From positions 186,001 through 250,000 of the forward strand of contig JAABSO010000001.1 in the NCBI GenBank assembly GCA_011390335.1: 64,000 nt of DNA. Direction: 5' to 3'. The notes under the pieces are model-generated. The model was given only the letters and a program-made list of their open reading frames with translations. It made no database searches and was not told where the DNA came from. Below are positions 63,066-64,000 of the stretch, in pieces. The stretch's first letter is position 1, and each line of letters opens with the position of its first letter. A program made the translations under genes and the position numbers. The stretch comes from Desulfotignum sp. (lineage in GTDB: Bacteria; Desulfobacterota; Desulfobacteria; Desulfobacterales; Desulfobacteraceae).

Positions 63066-64000
63066 GTCTCTTCTTTCCTGGTGAAAAAAAATACCCCCCT
63101 GGCCTGGGTTCTGGAGGTAATGCGCCCTGCTGCTGAAAGATCGGCCAGCAGCAGATCTATTTCTTCTGCCGGCAATCCCAGGATAGCGGCCAGATCTTCT
63201 TTTGTGCAGGGCCTGCGGTGAATGGTTTCCAGCACCGCAGAAGCCGGGTCTGCAGCCTTTGTACCTTTGGTCCTGGTGCCTGCCCGGGCAATAATCTCCA
63301 CATTTTTTTCATCCAGGATACGGATCACCCGGTCCATTTCATCAGGGGAAGCCGGTGTGAGGGTATCAACCGAGCCCGGCCGGTCAAGGGTGTTGAGCTG
63401 CACCCGGTGGGGCTGTATCTTTCTGATGGCTGCCTTGAGCAGTTGCAGTTCTTCTCTTGTATCATTCACCCCCGGCAGAATGAATATTTCCAGCCAGATC
63501 TCTCCGGTAAAATCTTTGGCAAACCCGGCAATACCATCCACAATTTCTGCCGGCTGGATACCGGCACAGGGCCGGTTGATGCGATTGAATACCTTTTGGG
63601 ATACCGCATCCAGAGACGGCACCACAATATCGGCCAGGGCCAGGTCGGCACGCACCCCGGGATCAGATATCAGGGTGGCATTTGTGAGCACGGCCACCTT
63701 CACGCCGGGTTTGTTTTTTTTGATATAGGCAATCACCTGTCCCAAAGCCAGGTTCAGGGAGGGCTCACCTGATCCGGAAAAGGTGATATAATCCGGATCT
63801 TCATTATGTGCCCAGTAATGGTCCAGTTCCCGGCACACGGTGTCACAGGAAACATATTCTTTGCGCGATTTTGTCAGAAGGGTGGTATTTTGGCATTCAC
63901 AATATACACAGTTCAGACTGCAGATCTTGTGGGTTACCAGATCCACCCCCAAAGAGATTCCCAGGCGCCGTGACAGCACCGGGCCGAACAGATGCCGGTA
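63062..64000 (-). CDS. Radical SAM protein with C-terminal winged-helix-like domain (partial, 5' end outside window)
   Basis: About 312 residues are visible and the frame is open to the right edge. The first visible residues are YRHLFGPVLSRRLGISLGVDL, the typical N-terminus of this family, so only the first few codons are missing. The cluster motif is CSLNCVYCEC; the motifs SGSGEPSLN and VLTNATL follow. The C-terminal about 70 residues (IHRRPCTKEDLAAILGLPAEEID) look like a small winged helix. The function is unknown. It is co-transcribed with cobS, which suggests a possible cobamide-related role. Confidence 0.8.
   Translation of the reverse strand, partial: YRHLFGPVLSRRLGISLGVDLVTHKICSLNCVYCECQNTTLLTKSRKEYVSCDTVCRELDHYWAHNEDPDYITFSGSGEPSLNLALGQVIAYIKKNKPGVKVAVLTNATLISDPGVRADLALADIVVPSLDAVSQKVFNRINRPCAGIQPAEIVDGIAGFAKDFTGEIWLEIFILPGVNDTREELQLLKAAIRKIQPHRVQLNTLDRPGSVDTLTPASPDEMDRVIRILDEKNVEIIARAGTRTKGTKAADPASAVLETIHRRPCTKEDLAAILGLPAEEIDLLLADLSAAGRITSRTQARGVFFFTRKEET

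Noticed and set aside
1..64000. tRNA, rRNA, CRISPR array or insertion sequence
   Set aside because: I scanned for TPsiC-like GGTTCGA elements, regular repeats and transposase motifs and saw none that fit; short tRNA-like fragments may still escape reading by eye.

Overview
The window (64 kb, GC-rich codon use, no tRNA, rRNA, CRISPR array or intact mobile element seen) reads as core chromosome of a strict anaerobe, most likely a sulfate-reducing Desulfobacterota of the Desulfobacteraceae type. This placement is an inference. It rests on the anaerobic (cbi) corrin pathway, a tungsten aldehyde:ferredoxin oxidoreductase, a small siroheme sulfite-reductase-like protein, TAXI-type TRAP transport, rubrerythrin with a Fur-family regulator, and many Fe-S proteins. 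Layout from left to right: glnE (minus strand, cut by the left edge) is divergent from an exported lytic transglycosylase. An overlapping carA-carB-purF-radical SAM operon converges on a DEAD-box helicase. From 12.68 to 23.5 kb lies a cobalamin operon led by a class I B12 riboswitch with an intrinsic terminator: btuC-btuD-btuF, cbiL, a Gate-domain membrane protein, cbiET, cbiF, cbiG, cbiH, cobO and cobQ, nearly all with overlapping ends. It is followed by a 370-base non-coding gap with a long inverted repeat, a FapA/DUF342 protein, a 2H phosphodiesterase with a ThiS-like protein, a NarL-type two-component pair, a MarR regulator and a TRAP-TAXI transporter. From 33.8 to 39.0 kb is a redox block. 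A three-gene minus-strand operon (HD protein, ferredoxin-like protein, siroheme/ferredoxin protein) is divergent from a Crp/Fnr regulator and the aldehyde oxidoreductase, with a perfect TTGAT-N4-ATCAA site in the divergent spacer. From 39.1 to 48.2 kb are hisD, hisS, aspS, then minE/minD/minC (minus strand) divergent from aroF-aroB. From 48.2 to 54.4 kb are an exported formylglycine-generating-enzyme-like protein, a PerR-like regulator with rubrerythrin, trxA-trxB-bamD, rpmB and a PIN-PhoH protein. From 54.5 to 59.3 kb run spoT/relA, proS and ispG. The right end holds a second cobamide operon (radical SAM, cobS, cobD, cbiB, cbiR), with the radical SAM gene cut by the right edge. The genes connect through two themes. 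One is cobamide economy: uptake by BtuCDF, ring synthesis by the Cbi enzymes, adenosylation by CobO, amidation by CobQ, nucleotide-loop assembly by CbiB/CobD/CobS, and probable remodelling by CbiR, with the first operon under B12 feedback. The other is redox and oxygen response: the Crp/Fnr site and its flanking operons, the PerR-like regulator with rubrerythrin, and thioredoxin. The most interesting points for a second look are the dedicated Gate-domain membrane protein in the cbi operon, the FNR-box-centred redox block with its siroheme protein, the unexplained inverted-repeat segment after cobQ, the 136-base out-of-frame overlap of cbiG and cbiH, and the Fur-like palindrome between the minC and aroF promoters.
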